Below the pieces are notes generated by a model, which had not been told where the DNA came from, searched no databases, and saw nothing but the letters and a program-made list of their open reading frames with translations. Below, in pieces: positions 42,120-55,112 of a DNA stretch of 64,000 nt. Source of the DNA: Sapria himalayana (lineage: Eukaryota; Streptophyta; Magnoliopsida; Malpighiales; Rafflesiaceae); contig JAREIK010000374.1 in NCBI GenBank assembly GCA_029783825.1, forward strand, positions 288,468 to 352,467, written 5' to 3'. Each line of letters opens with the position of its first letter. Position 1 is the stretch's first letter. The position numbers were made by a program, and so were the translations under genes.

Positions 42120-42784
42120 AAATAATTAAAGATTGACTATAGAAATTCCATCGCTAAATCCATTGCTATGTAAAAGATGTAATTAGCTAGAAAAATTTTA
42201 TAGCTAAAACCGTCGTGATATTCCAGTTATAATTAAGCAGTAATATTTCATCGCTAAATCCATCGCTATATTCCCAATGTAATTAGTTTGGGAAATTCCA
42301 TCACTTTAATCCTAATGTAATTAGCTAGTGAAATTCCATCACAAAATCCATTGCTATATTCTAGATTTTATTAGCTAGGGAAATTATGTCACTAAATCCG
42401 TTGCTATAATTGGCATTTTATTATCTAATGAAATTCCATCGCTAAAAATATCGCAATATTCGATGTTATTTTAGCTAGGGAAATCCATCACTAAATTCGT
42501 CTCTATATTCCATATTTTATTAGCTAGGGAAATCCTGTCACTAAATCCATTGCTATATTCCATATTTTATTAGCTAGGGGAATTCCGTTGCTAAATTCAT
42601 AGCTAAAATCCTCACTTTTCTTGAAAGAAATTTATGAAAATATTTCGTCACTAATCTGTTGCAAATTTTTATTTCATTGAAAAATCATAAATATTTTGTT
42701 ATTCCCTAGCTAATCTCTCACAATTTAGCTAGGGATTGATCCCTAGCTAAAATTGCCTAGCTAAATGAATATTTTCGTGTAGTG
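42120..42784. repeat. CACTA right subterminal repeats (outer element), ~50-bp tandem units
   Basis: About nine or ten diverged units of roughly 50 bp, each of the form TTAGCTAGGGAAATTCCATC, then CTAAATCC(A/G)T(T/C)GCTATATTCC. They end at TTTTCGTGTAGTG (42784). They are the counterpart of 12220-12640 and much more regular. Confidence 0.85.
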
Positions 42785-42833
42785 TATAGATAGATAGAGA
42801 ACTAGACGGATAGATAGACATAAAGATAGACAG

Positions 42834-42905
<72 letters not shown>

Positions 42906-44241
42906 ATAGACTAATTGATAGAAAAATAGATATTATGATTGATATACTAATAGATAACAGAAAGATAGGCAAATAGATAGACAGATATATAAAAAAATAG
43001 ATATATAGACAGTTAAATAGATAGATAGATAGATAGATAAACATAAATATTGATAGATAGATAGTTAGATAGATGGATAAATAGATATAAAGATTGATAG
43101 GTATACAGATAGATAGAAAAACTAGAAGATAGATAGATAGACATAAAGATAGACAGACAGATAGAAAGATAAAAGTATGATAAATAGATAGATATATAAA
43201 AAGACAGATAGATTGACAAATAGATAGAGAGATAGATAAATGAATTGATAGAAAGATATATTTACAAATTGATAGATAGATTAATAGACAAAATTATTGT
43301 CTGATTGATTGATAGATAGAAAAATAGATAGATATATAGAAAAATAGATAAATAAATCAATATATTATTTGAAAGATCGATTAGCAAAAATAGATAGACT
43401 GATACATAGACAAACAAATAGATAGATAGATAGAGAAATAAATCGACAAATAGATAGAAAGATAGAAAGTTATATAGATAGACAGATATATAGATATATA
43501 TATATATATATATATAGATACATAGAAAAAAGATATACATATTGATAGATTCAAACAGATAGATAGATAGATAAACAAATAGATAGACAGATAGATAGAC
43601 AAATAGATAGATAATTAGATAGATAAATAGATAAACAAATATATAGACAAATAGATAGATAGATAAATAGACAAAAAGATTGATAGATTTACATATAGAC
43701 AAATAGATGGATAGAAAAGAATCATAGATAGATGGAAAGATAGATAATCATATAAATAGATAGACAAATAGATAGACAGATTGATAGATAGATTGATAGG
43801 CAGAGAAATAGAAAGTTAGATATATAGATAGATAGAAAGACTAATAGATAGATTAAAGATATATCTGTCTATAGATATATATTGATAGAAAGATTAATAG
43901 ATAGATAGAGAGATTGATAGAAAGATTAATAGACAGATTTATAGATATATTGATAGAGAGATAGATAGATAGAGAGATAGAATGATAAAAAGATAGATAG
44001 ATAGAATGATAGATAGATATATAGAAATACATATAAATAGATAGATAGATCGACATATAGATAGACATATAGATAGACAGATCGATAGACAAATAGATAG
44101 ATAAAAATAATTAAAAATCTAAATATAGAAAAGATAAATAGATAGATAAAAAGATAGATAGACATATAGAAAAATATATAGAGAGACAGATATATAGATA
44201 GATTGATAGACATATTGATTGATTGATAAATACATAAATAG

Positions 44242-44272
<31 letters not shown>

Positions 44273-46683
44273 GATTAAGAGATAGATAGATAGACAGATA
44301 GAAAGAAAGATAGATTGATTGATATATAGATAGTAAGATAAATAGATAGATAAATAAAATAATGCCACATAGATATATAGAAAGATAGACAAATAGAAAA
44401 ATAGAAAAATAGATAGATAGACAGATAGTCAAAACACAGAGGGAGAGATAGTTTGGCAAATAGCTAGACAGATTGATTAATAGAAATATAGACAAATAGA
44501 TAGAAAAAAATAAATATAGATTGATAGATAGATAGATAGGCAGATTGATAGACAAATTAATAGAAAGATAGATAGAAAATTTGATAGATAGATTGATAAA
44601 CAAATTAAAAAATAAATGTAGAGACTGAATAATAAATAGATTGATAGGCACATTGATAGACTGATTGATAGACAAAGATAGACAATTAGATATATAAGTA
44701 GATAGACAAATATATAGATAGAAAGATAGATAGAAAGATAGAAAGATATAAAAGAATACAGATAGGCACATAGAAATACAAATAGAGAGATAGATAGATG
44801 CACATATAAATAGATAGATTTACAAATAGATTGATAGATAGACAGATAGATAGTTAGATAAATAGATAGATAGAAAGATAGATAGATAGAAAAATAGATA
44901 GATAGAAAAATAATAGATAGATACAAAAAAATAATGAAAAATAGATATATCAAAAGACAGATAGATAAATAGATAGATAGATAGATAAACAAAAAGATAA
45001 AGAGAGAGAGAGAGAGATAGATAGATAACTATATAGATAGATTAATAGAAAGATAGATAGACATATAGTAATAAAGATATGCAAATAGATTGATATATTG
45101 ATAGATAGATAGGTAGATAGATTGATAGATTAATAGACATATAGATATAAAAATAGATAGACATATACGTAGACAAAAAGATCAATAGACAGACAGATAG
45201 ATAGATAGACATATTGATAGATTGATAGACATATTGATAGATAGATATATAGATAATAAGATATACAGAAAAATAAATATACACATAGATATATAGACAG
45301 ATAGATAGATTTTTAGACAATTGCAAAGATAGATAGGTAGATAGATAGACATATAGATATACAGATAATTAGATAGATAAATAGCTAGGCAGATAAATAT
45401 ATAGATATAAAGAAACTTTGATAGATGGATAGATTTATTGATAGAAAGATAGCTATAAAGATAAATAGACACATAGATAAATAAAAAGTTAGTAGATAGT
45501 TAAGATAGATAGATAGATAGATTGAAAAATAGATAGATAGAATTAGAGATAGATAGATAGATAATTAGATAGACAAATAGATATACATATATATAGACAG
45601 ATAGATAGATAATTAGATAGATAGAAAGATTATTAGACAGATGCATAGATAGATAGACCGATAGAGAGTCAGATAGATAGACATATATACACACACACAC
45701 ACACACAGATAAACAGATAGATAGGTAGATAAATAGATAAATAGATAAATATATAAATAGATATTTAGATAGACTGAAAAATTAATATATAGATAGACAG
45801 ATAGATAGTTAGATAGCCAGATAGATGGATAGACAAATAGATAGACAGAAAGATAGACAAAAAGATAGATAGATAAATTGATTGATTGATATAGAAGTAT
45901 ATAGATAGATTGATAGACAAATAGATATATACAGATAGATAGTTAGAAAGATAGACAAATAGATAAATAGATAGATAGACAGACAGAGACAGACAAATAG
46001 AGAGATAAATAGATAGATAGACAGACAAATAGATAGGCAGATAGATAAATAGACGTATAATTAGATAGATAGATAGAGAGCAAGATTAATGGATAATGAG
46101 ATAGAAATTTAGACTGCCAGACATACAGACAAACAAAAAAACTAATAGCTAGACAAACATATAGATAGATATACAAATAGATAGAAAGATAGATAGACTG
46201 ATAGTAAAATAGAAAGAAAGATAGATAGATAGATAGTAGATAAATCGATAGATAGATAGACAGATAGATAGATAGATTGATTGATTGTAACAAAGAATAT
46301 AAATATATTAAAAGATAAATTGATAAAAAAATTGAAAGACAAATCGATAAATAGATAGATATAAAAGAAGATAGATATATTGATAGATAGACAAAAAATT
46401 AAATCGAAAGATTATTAGATAGATAAATTGATAGACAGAACTATAGATAGCTGGAAACATTGATATATAGAAAGATAGATATATAGAAAATTAGATAGAC
46501 ATATATATAGATAGATTTAGATAAAGATAGATAGATATAAATATAGACACATAAATAGACAAAAATAAATACATATAGATTGATAGATAAATAAATAGGT
46601 AGACACATCTATATAAGATAGATCGATATATACACATACATATAAATAGACATATAGATACATAAAGAGATAGATCGTTAGAT
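42785..46683. repeat. Degenerate (GATA)n array, second block
   Basis: Same AGAT-strand orientation as 1-12211, so the outer CACTA split one array. It contains a (TA)n(TG)n run at 42836-42905, an (AT)n run at 43496-43516 and an (AC)n run at 45689-45707. Confidence 0.96.
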
Positions 46684-48146
46684 ATCTATTTCTGTATCTG
46701 CATATCTATCTATCTTTATTTATTTCTGTCTGTGGCTCTATTTATCTGTGTCTATCTGTCTAACTATTATCTTTCTATATTTTAATCTATCTATGTATCT
46801 ATCTGTATATCTACCTAGTTATCTATCTATCTATCTATCTATCTATATCTTTGTCTATCTATCTACCTGTCTATCTATCTATCTATATTTATGTCTATCT
46901 ATCTATCTCTCTATCTATCAAACTATCTGTCTATCTATCTATCTATCTACCTTTATTTCTTTCTAACTATCTATCTATTTATCTATTTGTCTGTCTATCT
47001 ATCTATTTTTCTATCTATCTATCTATTATCTATCTATTTGTATATCTATATATCTATCTATATATATATGTACGTACCTTTCTATCTATCTATGTGTCTA
47101 TCTATCTATTTATATATCAGTCTATCTAATTGTCTATGTATTTGTATATCTAAATTTTATCAACTGTCTATCTAAATGTTTATCTATCTATCTATCTACA
47201 TGTCTATCTATCTATTTCTTATTCTTTCTATTTGTCTATATATCTGTATATTTATTTATCTATCTATCTTTTTATCTATATGTGTATCTATCTATCTATC
47301 TACTTTTGTATGTATTTTGCTATCTATTTATCTATCTATTTATCTACTATTTGTCTATCTATCTATCTATTTATAAGTATATCTCTCTATCTATCTATGT
47401 ATCTATCTATCTATCTAATTTTCTATCTATATGTCTATCTATCTGCCTATCTATTTGTCTTTCTATATGTCGATCTATCTATCTATTATTCTATATATAT
47501 GTCTATCTATATAATTATATGTCTATCTATATGGCTATAAATCTTTAATTCTATATGTTTATCTATCTATCTATTAATCTATCTATCTGTCTTTCTATCT
47601 CTTTATCTAAATGGCTATCTATATGTCTATCTATATGTCTATCTATTTGTTTATCTATTTATTTATCAATATATATGTTTATATATCTATTTATCTATAT
47701 CTCTATCTATCTCTATGTGTATCTATCATTCTATCTTTTTATATATCTATCTCTCTATCTATTTATCTATCTATATGTCTAATAATTTGTAAATCTATAT
47801 GACATTCTACCAGTCTATCTTTCTGTCTATCTATCTATCTACCTATCTGTACATGTATCTTTCTATCTACTTTACTATAAATATGTCTATCTATCTGTCT
47901 ATCTATTTCTATATCTATCTTTATATATAATTATCTATCTATCTATCTATTTATATATCTATCTATTTATCTATATATTTGTATATCTATTTGTTTATTT
48001 AGCTATCTATCTATATGTTTATATATTTGCCTATCTATCTATCTATTTACATGTCGATCTATCTGTCTATTTATCTGTCTATTTATCTTTATAACTATTT
48101 ATCTATCTATTGATATGCCTTTCTATCTTTCTATCTATCTAGATGG

Positions 48147-48190
<44 letters not shown>

Positions 48191-50870
48191 ATCTATTTGT
48201 CTAATAATTTTAATTTCTATCTGTGTATCTAATTTTCTATCTATCTATATATGTCTTTATCAATCTCTTAATCAATCTATCAATCAATCTATTTATCTAT
48301 CTGTTTATTTATCTATCTATCTATCTATTTATTTATCTTTTTGTCTATATATCTATTTGTATCTCTATCTTTTTGTCTATATGTCTTGGTATCTATCTAT
48401 TTGTTTATCTATCTATCTATGTATGTATGTATGTATGTATGTATGTATATATATATATATATCTATCTATCTATATATCTAAAATATTTCTTTCTATATC
48501 TCTATATATCTAGAATCTATCTTCTATCTATCTTTCTATTTATCTATCCTACTATTTATTTGTCTATCTATATATCTATCTATCTTTCTATGTATCTATC
48601 TTTATATCAATCTATATATCAATCAATCAATCTATCTATCTATCTATAGATCTATTTGTCTATATTTCTATCTATATATCTATCAGTGTGTTTTTCTATG
48701 TGTTTGGATATCTGGCTATTTGCATATTTTTCTGTCTGTCTTTCTATTTGTCTGTCAAATTGTTTATTTTTCTATAAATATACCTATTTATCGATCTGTC
48801 TATCTATATATTTATCTATCTCTATATCTATCTATCTATATGTATATCTATCTATCTATATATCTATATATATATATTTATATGTCATTCCATTTGCCAA
48901 TGTATTTGGCTATCTATTTGTATATCTATCTTTCTATCTTTTAATTTTTCTCTGGCTATCTTTTTCTCTGTCTCTATGTCTTTCTACCTATCAGTTTATC
49001 TATCTATTTATCTATCTATCTATTTATATGTCTATTTATCAATCTATATGTTAAATAATCTGTCTATCTCTCTGTCTATCTATCTGCCTATCTTTATACC
49101 TATCTATCTATCTATTATCCTTATTATCTATTTATCTATTGAGTATCAATATATCTATCTATTTGTCTATTAATCTATTATCCATCTATCTTTTGATCTG
49201 TCTATCAATCTATCTATCTATCTGACTATCAATCTGTCTATTAATCTATCTATTAATTAGTCTATCAATGAAACAATCAATCTATGTATTAATTTGTCAA
49301 TCAATTTGGCTATCAAATTGTTTTTTTTTATTTATATATTTGATTATCTATCAGCCGATCTATCTATCTATCTATTTAACTATCTATATATTTTTATAAT
49401 TATCTATTTATCTACTATCAATATCTCTATCAATTTGTCTATCTATCAGTCTATAAATTTATCTATCTATCTATCTATCTATCTATATTTAAGTCTATCG
49501 ATCTATCTATCTATCTTTCTGTCTATGTATCTGTAAATCTATGTGTCTCTATATCAATCTATCTAACACTCTATCTAGCTATCTATTTATATATCTATCA
49601 ATCTTAACATCTTTTTATCTGTTTATTTATCTATTTGTCTATCTATCTATCTATCAATTTATCTATCTATCTATTTTTCAAAAATTGTTTCTATCTAGTT
49701 GTGTACCTGTTTATATGTCTATATCTATATATGTCTTTTTATATATCTATTCATCTATCTATCTTTTTTCAATATTTCAATAAATTTGTCTAAGTGTGTT
49801 TATGTCTATATATCTATCTAAGTACGTAAATTTTGAACTATATATATTTCTATCTGATTTATGTTTCTATCTAACTGTCTAAATATCCATCTATTTATTT
49901 ATCTATCTATATATCTATCAATCAATCTATCAATATATATGTATATCTATCTATCTATCTGCCTGTCTATCTATTTATTTATCTGTCTATCTATTTGTAT
50001 ATCTATATGTCTATCTATTTGTATATCTATTTTCTATCTATTTATTTATTAATCTGACTATCAATTTTTTATCCATATGTGTATCGATCAATCAGTCTAT
50101 CTATCCATCTATGTATCTATTTTTCTATCTAGCTATATATATGTCTAAAAATCTATTTATCTCTTTGTTTATCTATCTGTATATGTTTATACCTATCTAT
50201 CTATCTATTTGTTTATCTATCTATGTAGCAATATATGTATCAATTTGTCTATAAATATGTTATTAATCTTTATATTGATCTATCTATCAATCTTTCTATC
50301 AATCATTCTATATATCAATCTGTTTATCAATCTGTCTATCATTCTATCATTAATCAATCTATTTAATCTGTCTATCATTCTATCTAATAAACTATATATC
50401 TATCTATTTATCTATCAGATAAGCTCTGTTTCTATATATTTATCTAATTATTTGACTATCTATATATTTTTCTATATATATATATATAACTATTTATCTA
50501 TATATCAATCTCTCTATCAATTTGTCTATCTATTGGTATATAAATGTTTCTATCTATCTATCTATCCATATATCAATTTGTCAATTTATCTATCTATCTA
50601 TCTACCTATCTATCTGTATATCTATTTATCTATCTATTAATCTATGTAACTATCTATCCTTCTAATTCTTTATCTATCTAACTATCTTTCTACCTTTTTA
50701 TCAATCTATTTGTCTATTTGTCTATCTATCTATCTATTTATCTAATTGTCTATCTATATTTTTGTCAATTTTTGTATCCATCTTTTATCTATCTATCTAT
50801 CTATATGTCTATATCTATATCTATCTATTTAACTATCTTTTTTCTATATATCAATATTTTTATCTAAATG
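46684..50870. repeat. Degenerate (TCTA)n array, opposite orientation
   Basis: From about 46684 the plus strand carries TATC/TCTA and not GATA. The change is sharp, at TTAGATATCTATT. Divergence looks similar to the GATA blocks. It contains (AT)n at 48146-48188 and (GTAT)n then (AT)n at 48417-48461. It continues past the hAT element at 54668-55112. Confidence 0.96.
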
Positions 50871-50878
50871 TGTTTACG
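50871..50878. repeat. hAT target site duplication, left
   Basis: TGTTTACG, identical to 54660-54667. Eight base pairs is the length made by hAT transposases. Confidence 0.93.
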
Positions 50879-51180
50879 TAGAGGTGTCAAACGTGCCGGG
50901 CCGGCCCGACCCGGCACGAGGCATGGCATGGTTCGGCCATGCCTGGGCCGGCCCGGCACGTTCTTAAACTGTGCCCAGGCCCTTGCCGTGCCAGGGTTAA
51001 GAACGTCCCGTGCCGTGTCGTGCCTGGCCCGGCACGCCAGTACGGGTCCATCCCGTGCCGGTTCACGCAGGCACGCGTGGCACTGGCGGCGTGTCACGTG
51101 TGGCGTGGCGTGAGTCGTGACCCGTCCGGCCGTCGCCTAGCCCCCCCCCCCCGGTAAAAAGACCGCGGGTCGGGTCTGAT
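50879..51180. repeat. hAT left subterminal GGCACG-rich region
   Basis: Dense GCCGGGCC, GGCACG and CCGTGCC motifs in both orientations, with a 12-base C run at 51141-51152. Likely transposase binding sites by analogy with other hAT elements. The Arg/Pro-rich open frames here are artefacts of composition. Confidence 0.8.
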
Positions 51181-51416
51181 TGGACCCGACCCGCGGTCCC
51201 GACTACCGATACCCGACGCCCATAGAACCGATCCGAGCAATTCCAACGGCAGAAAAAAAAATTCAAACTTCACCGATTTTCAGCCCTTGGATTCACCTCC
51301 AACGGCTCGGGGGCAGAATCCAACGGTCCTCGTGGTTCTGCCCTTTAAAAATCTTAAAAAAATTCAAAAAAATAATTAAAAAATATCTTTTTTTATAAAA
51401 AAAAACATTCTTTAGC

Positions 51417-51426
51417 CTATAAATTC
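51417..51426 (+). promoter_or_regulatory. Candidate TATA box of hAT transposase
   Basis: CCTATAAATT, followed by a pyrimidine-rich stretch (CTACTCCCCTCCC) and a CT-rich leader, about 290 bp upstream of the ATG. A leader intron from about 51630 (GGGTAATTT) to 51684 (CTCTCTAG) is possible. Confidence 0.45.
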
Positions 51427-51706
51427 TACTCCCCTCCCTATAACATTTATGTTTTTCAAAAACATAAAACCTCTCAATACTTTCTCTCTCTTACATAAAT
51501 CGTGCATCTCTCTCTCGGGGCTCGTGATTTTGATTTCGGCTTGGATTTTCGTGAAACTCAACTTGAGTTTTGAACATCAGAGCTTCCTGCGGTGCACCTT
51601 GCACGTGACTGACCTCATTGCTTTTACCGGGTAATTTATTTTATGTTTTTTTGTACTTTCTCTCTATAAAGCTTCTCTCTCTAGAAAAACTTACGAAAAA
51701 TAAAAA

Positions 51707-53830
51707 ATGACAAATACACCTGACACGTTTTTAAATTTGGAAAATAAAAATGTTAGTGTTACACAGACGTCTGTGGCTCCTGAAACTTTGGTTTCTCCAG
51801 TCGTCTCAACCAAAAGTTCTAAAAAACAAAAAACTAGGAGGACTTATGTAGTTTGGACACATTTTAAAATCATAACACAAGTAAATGTTAGGGGTGAGGA
51901 ACTTGAAATGACACAGTGCAAATATTGTATGAGACTTTTAACATGCAAGAGTTCATCTGGGACTGGGCACCTCAAGAGGCATGCCAAATTATGCTCCAAA
52001 AAACATGGACCCTTAGATCCTAGGCAAACCCAACTTGGCACTACATTTTTTGAGACTGGATCGAGTTCAGTCTCAATGTTTACTCCCTTCGTATACTCCA
52101 GCGAGTTGGGTAGGGACGGCATGGCCAGGCTCATCACATTGATGGGTCTTCCGATCAGATTTTCGGAAGATCCGAGGGTAGTGCGCTTCATGCAGACTTA
52201 TTTTCAGCCATCCTATCGTAGGATTTCTAGGTCCACATCTAGGAGTGACATACTAAAGATATATAAGTTAGAAAAACAAAAAATAATTAAGGAATTTTTG
52301 GCATTTAGTTGAGTGGTGTCCGTGACGTCTGATATATGGACATGTCACGATGATTCTTCTTATGCATGTCTCACGAGTCATTATGTAGATTCTAACTGGA
52401 CAATCATTAAAAAAATATTAGTATTCACTGAGATTCTTCATCCTCATGATGGCCCGGCCATTTTTGAGTGTATGATGAAAATAATTAGGGAATATAAAAT
52501 TCAAAATAAAATTTTTAGGGTCACTTTCAATAATGCTGCGAATAATAGAGTAGCGATCAATATGTTTGTTAGGAATATTAGAGACGCACCATTAGGAGAG
52601 ATCTTTCATGTCAGATGCATGTGTCATGTTATTAACCTGATAGTTCAAGCGGTTATGAAGGTCTGTTCCCCCGCGTTGGAAAATATACGCAATGCACTCA
52701 AGTATATTCGCACTCCTCGCAGACTACAAGAGTTTGGTAATCTCTGTTTGTCTGCGAATCTTAAGAAGAGGAAATTCCAATCAGATGTGAGACATCGTTG
52801 GAATTACACGTACCTGATGTTGGAATCATGTGTTGGATACGAATACGTGATATCCGACTGCGTCAATAGTAAGAGTGGCGAACTTATTATTGACGATACT
52901 GACTGGGCTTCAGGAATTTCATTTATGAAATTCCTGAAGATATTTTATGACATGATGAACATGTGTTCGTCGGTTTATACGCCCACCACTTGCATTGCAC
53001 TCCGTTGCATATGCAACATTAGTAGCATGTTTAGGAAGTATCGAGCGGACCCGATGCTTAACCATATGGTTGCAGAGATGGAGCCCAAGTACCTGAAGTA
53101 CTGGTCCACCATTCCATCTCTTTATTGCCTCGCAGCATGCATGGACCCTAGGGCTAAGGTGGAAGGGGTTGAAAACACCCTGACTTTCATTTCCTCGTGC
53201 ATGAACCTGGAAGAGCCACCTGAAGGGTTCATTTACGAGAAGTTGACAGACCTGTTCACATACTACGATACTAGGTATGGTGGTGGTGGTGGTGAGACTA
53301 TGATTACGGACACTGATACCTTGTTCGGAGATGATGATTATTCCATTAACCTAGCGAGGGGGAAACATAGGGGTGGACCATCACATATGAGCGAGCTGTC
53401 TCGGTACTTAGATACCGATTACTGCTCAATCCTATCACATTCTGATAATAAGAATCTTGATTTATTATAGTGGTGGAAATAATATGAGTCCACCTATCCC
53501 GTGCTATCTAGGATGGCACGGGATCTACTGACTCCTCCGGTGTCGAGCGTAGCATCGGAGTCTGCTTTTTCTCTTGCAGTGAACGTGATTTCGGATAGGA
53601 GATCAAGATTACGTCCAGATATGGGTGAGGCCTTGGCATGTTTGAAGGATTGGGAGGAATCAAGATTTAGCATCAGTGATCGTGCTGAAGCTGGGACTGT
53701 GACAGACACTGCAGTCGCATCCACATCCACTACGATGACGGAGGAGCTGATTGCCGATGATGATGATCCATATGATACTGATTTTGATGTTGTGGCTGAT
53801 GATTCTCATTATATGCCGCTTGACGATTGA
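51707..53830 (+). pseudogene. hAT transposase (BED finger, RNase H-like core, hAT dimerisation domain), three nonsense codons
   Basis: One uninterrupted register of 708 codons. N-terminal BED zinc finger: VWTHFKI at codons 46-52, then CKYC and HLKRHAKLC. RNase H-like core: VTSDIWT (first acidic residue), FNNAANN and CMCHVINLIVQ, with an RHRWNYTYLML segment. C-terminal dimerisation domain: YESTYPVLSRMARDLLTPP, SVASESAFS and SDRRSRLRP, then an acidic tail. The only defects are TGA at 52310, TAG at 53468 and TAA at 53477. There is no frameshift. The stop at 52310 sits just before the catalytic domain, and the last two flank WWK at the start of the dimerisation domain. The family cuts and pastes its own element. 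This copy would give only the BED part. Confidence 0.93.
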
Positions 53831-54295
53831 TGCTCATCTGCTCTTTTTTTTCGATGTTTTTTCATTTATTTTATTTATACACTTGGTTTGTACTTTATAC
53901 CATACGTTGTGTTGAAACTTATACTTGTTTTGTTCGGACTATTGGTTTCAAAAGCATGATTGGTAATTTTTCATTTGTGTAGTTTAATTTTTTTTTAATT
54001 TTAATTTTTACTAACTTAATGTATTTATTTATTATTTTACGATTTAAATTTTATTTTAAAAATTAATAACTTTAAATTTTAATATATAATTAATAAATTA
54101 TAATAATAAAAAAAGCTAAACTTAATTGAATTTGATAAAAAAATTTTTTCTAATATTTGTTTGTTTTATTTTATTTTAAATTTTATAATTTTTACAAAAA
54201 ATTATATTTTTTAATTATTACTAATACTCTATACGGTTACTTAATCAAAAAATTTACAATAAAAAAAAATTCTAATCTGCCATTAGTGATTAGCC
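53831..54295. other. hAT 3' AT-rich spacer
   Basis: Holds the transposase 3' UTR (T-rich, TTTATTTTATTTATAC). Nothing else is recognised. Confidence 0.6.
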
Positions 54296-54659
54296 CATGA
54301 GGCCGTGACCGTGAGGCCATGACTCATGAGTCATGAGCCATCTGGCATCTGCCTGTCCATCAGGGGTCAGCCCGTGCGGCCTCCCGGACCCCGGTTGACC
54401 CGCTCCCGTGTTGCGGCTCCCGCCTGCCTGGCCGTGCCGCCTGGCCTGTATGGCCAAGGCGTGCCCGAGCGGGCCCGGCACGGCACGTCACGGCCTTGCC
54501 GTGCCTACGGGCCGTGCCGTGCCCGCCTATATACTAACCGTGCCGTGCCGGGCATGACATGGTACAGAAACCTTGCCGTGACCGGCACGGCACGGTAGCA
54601 CGATACTGCTCGTGAAAAACGGGCCGTGCCATGCCGGGCCGACCCGTTTGACACCTCTA
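54296..54659. repeat. hAT right subterminal GGCACG-rich region
   Basis: Mirror of the left GC-rich end: many CCGTGCC/GGCACGG units, closing in GGGCCGACCCGTTTGACACC (54640-54654) and CTCTA (54655-54659). Confidence 0.8.
54318..54335. promoter_or_regulatory. Perfect 18-bp palindrome with paired TGACTCA/TGAGTCA
   Basis: CATGACTCATGAGTCATG equals its own reverse complement and contains two overlapping GCN4/AP-1-type TGA(C/G)TCA cores. It lies at the inner edge of the right subterminal region. A bZIP or transposase site is possible but unproven. Confidence 0.5.
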
Positions 54660-54667
54660 TGTTTACG
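54660..54667. repeat. hAT target site duplication, right
   Basis: TGTTTACG, matching 50871-50878 exactly. Confidence 0.93.
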
Positions 54668-54959
54668 TCTATTTATATATCTGAGTAAATTGTTAATTAT
54701 ATATATTTTTATATATTTATGTATCTAAATATCCAACTATCTTTCCATCTATTAGTCTATTAATCAAACAATCTATATGTCTATCTACATATATTTTTAT
54801 AATTCTATCAATCTATTTGTCTATATATCTAACTTTCTATCTGACTTTCTATCTATCTATCTATCACTTTATTTATTTAACCATCAATCCATCCATCTGT
54901 ATGTCTATATATATATATATATCTATCAATATATCTTTCCATCTATTTATCTTTCAGTT

Positions 54960-54992
<33 letters not shown>

Positions 54993-55112
54993 ATGTTTTC
55001 TAATTGTCTACCTATCTATCTTTGTATCTGTCTATCTATCTATTTGTCTATCTATCTATCTATTTGTCTATCTATCTATCTATTTGTCTATCTATCAATA
55101 TGTTTATATATC
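54668..55112. repeat. (TCTA)n array, continued after hAT
   Basis: Same orientation as 46684-50870. It ends in three copies of a 24-bp higher-order unit (TATTTGTC then TATC repeats) at about 55040-55095, then stops abruptly. Confidence 0.93.

Larger units (their letters stand above)
50879..54659 (+). mobile_element. hAT element, 3781 bp, inserted in TCTA array
   Basis: The terminal inverted repeats are TAGAGGTGTCAAACG at the left and its near complement CGTTTGACACCTCTA, here as CCGTTTGACACCTCTA-like sequence ending at 54659. A perfect 8-bp TGTTTACG duplication flanks them. Both ends have GC-rich subterminal regions packed with GGCACGG/CCGTGCC. One transposase frame (51707-53830) lies on the plus strand. 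GC content jumps at both borders, against the very AT-rich array. Confidence 0.95.

Noticed and set aside
46660..46710. Large inverted repeat or cruciform centred on the GATA/TCTA switch
   Set aside because: Only 8 bp (AGATATCT) is truly palindromic. The arms match no better than any two stretches of the degenerate array.
50864..51157. Arg/Pro-rich frames in the hAT GC-rich end, and those at 54290-54598
   Set aside because: They fall in non-coding subterminal repeats of the hAT element and run on both strands.
51449..51634. A 61-codon frame upstream of the hAT transposase
   Set aside because: It lies in the leader between a TATA-like motif and the ATG, has no recognisable content, and probably reflects the less AT-rich leader sequence.
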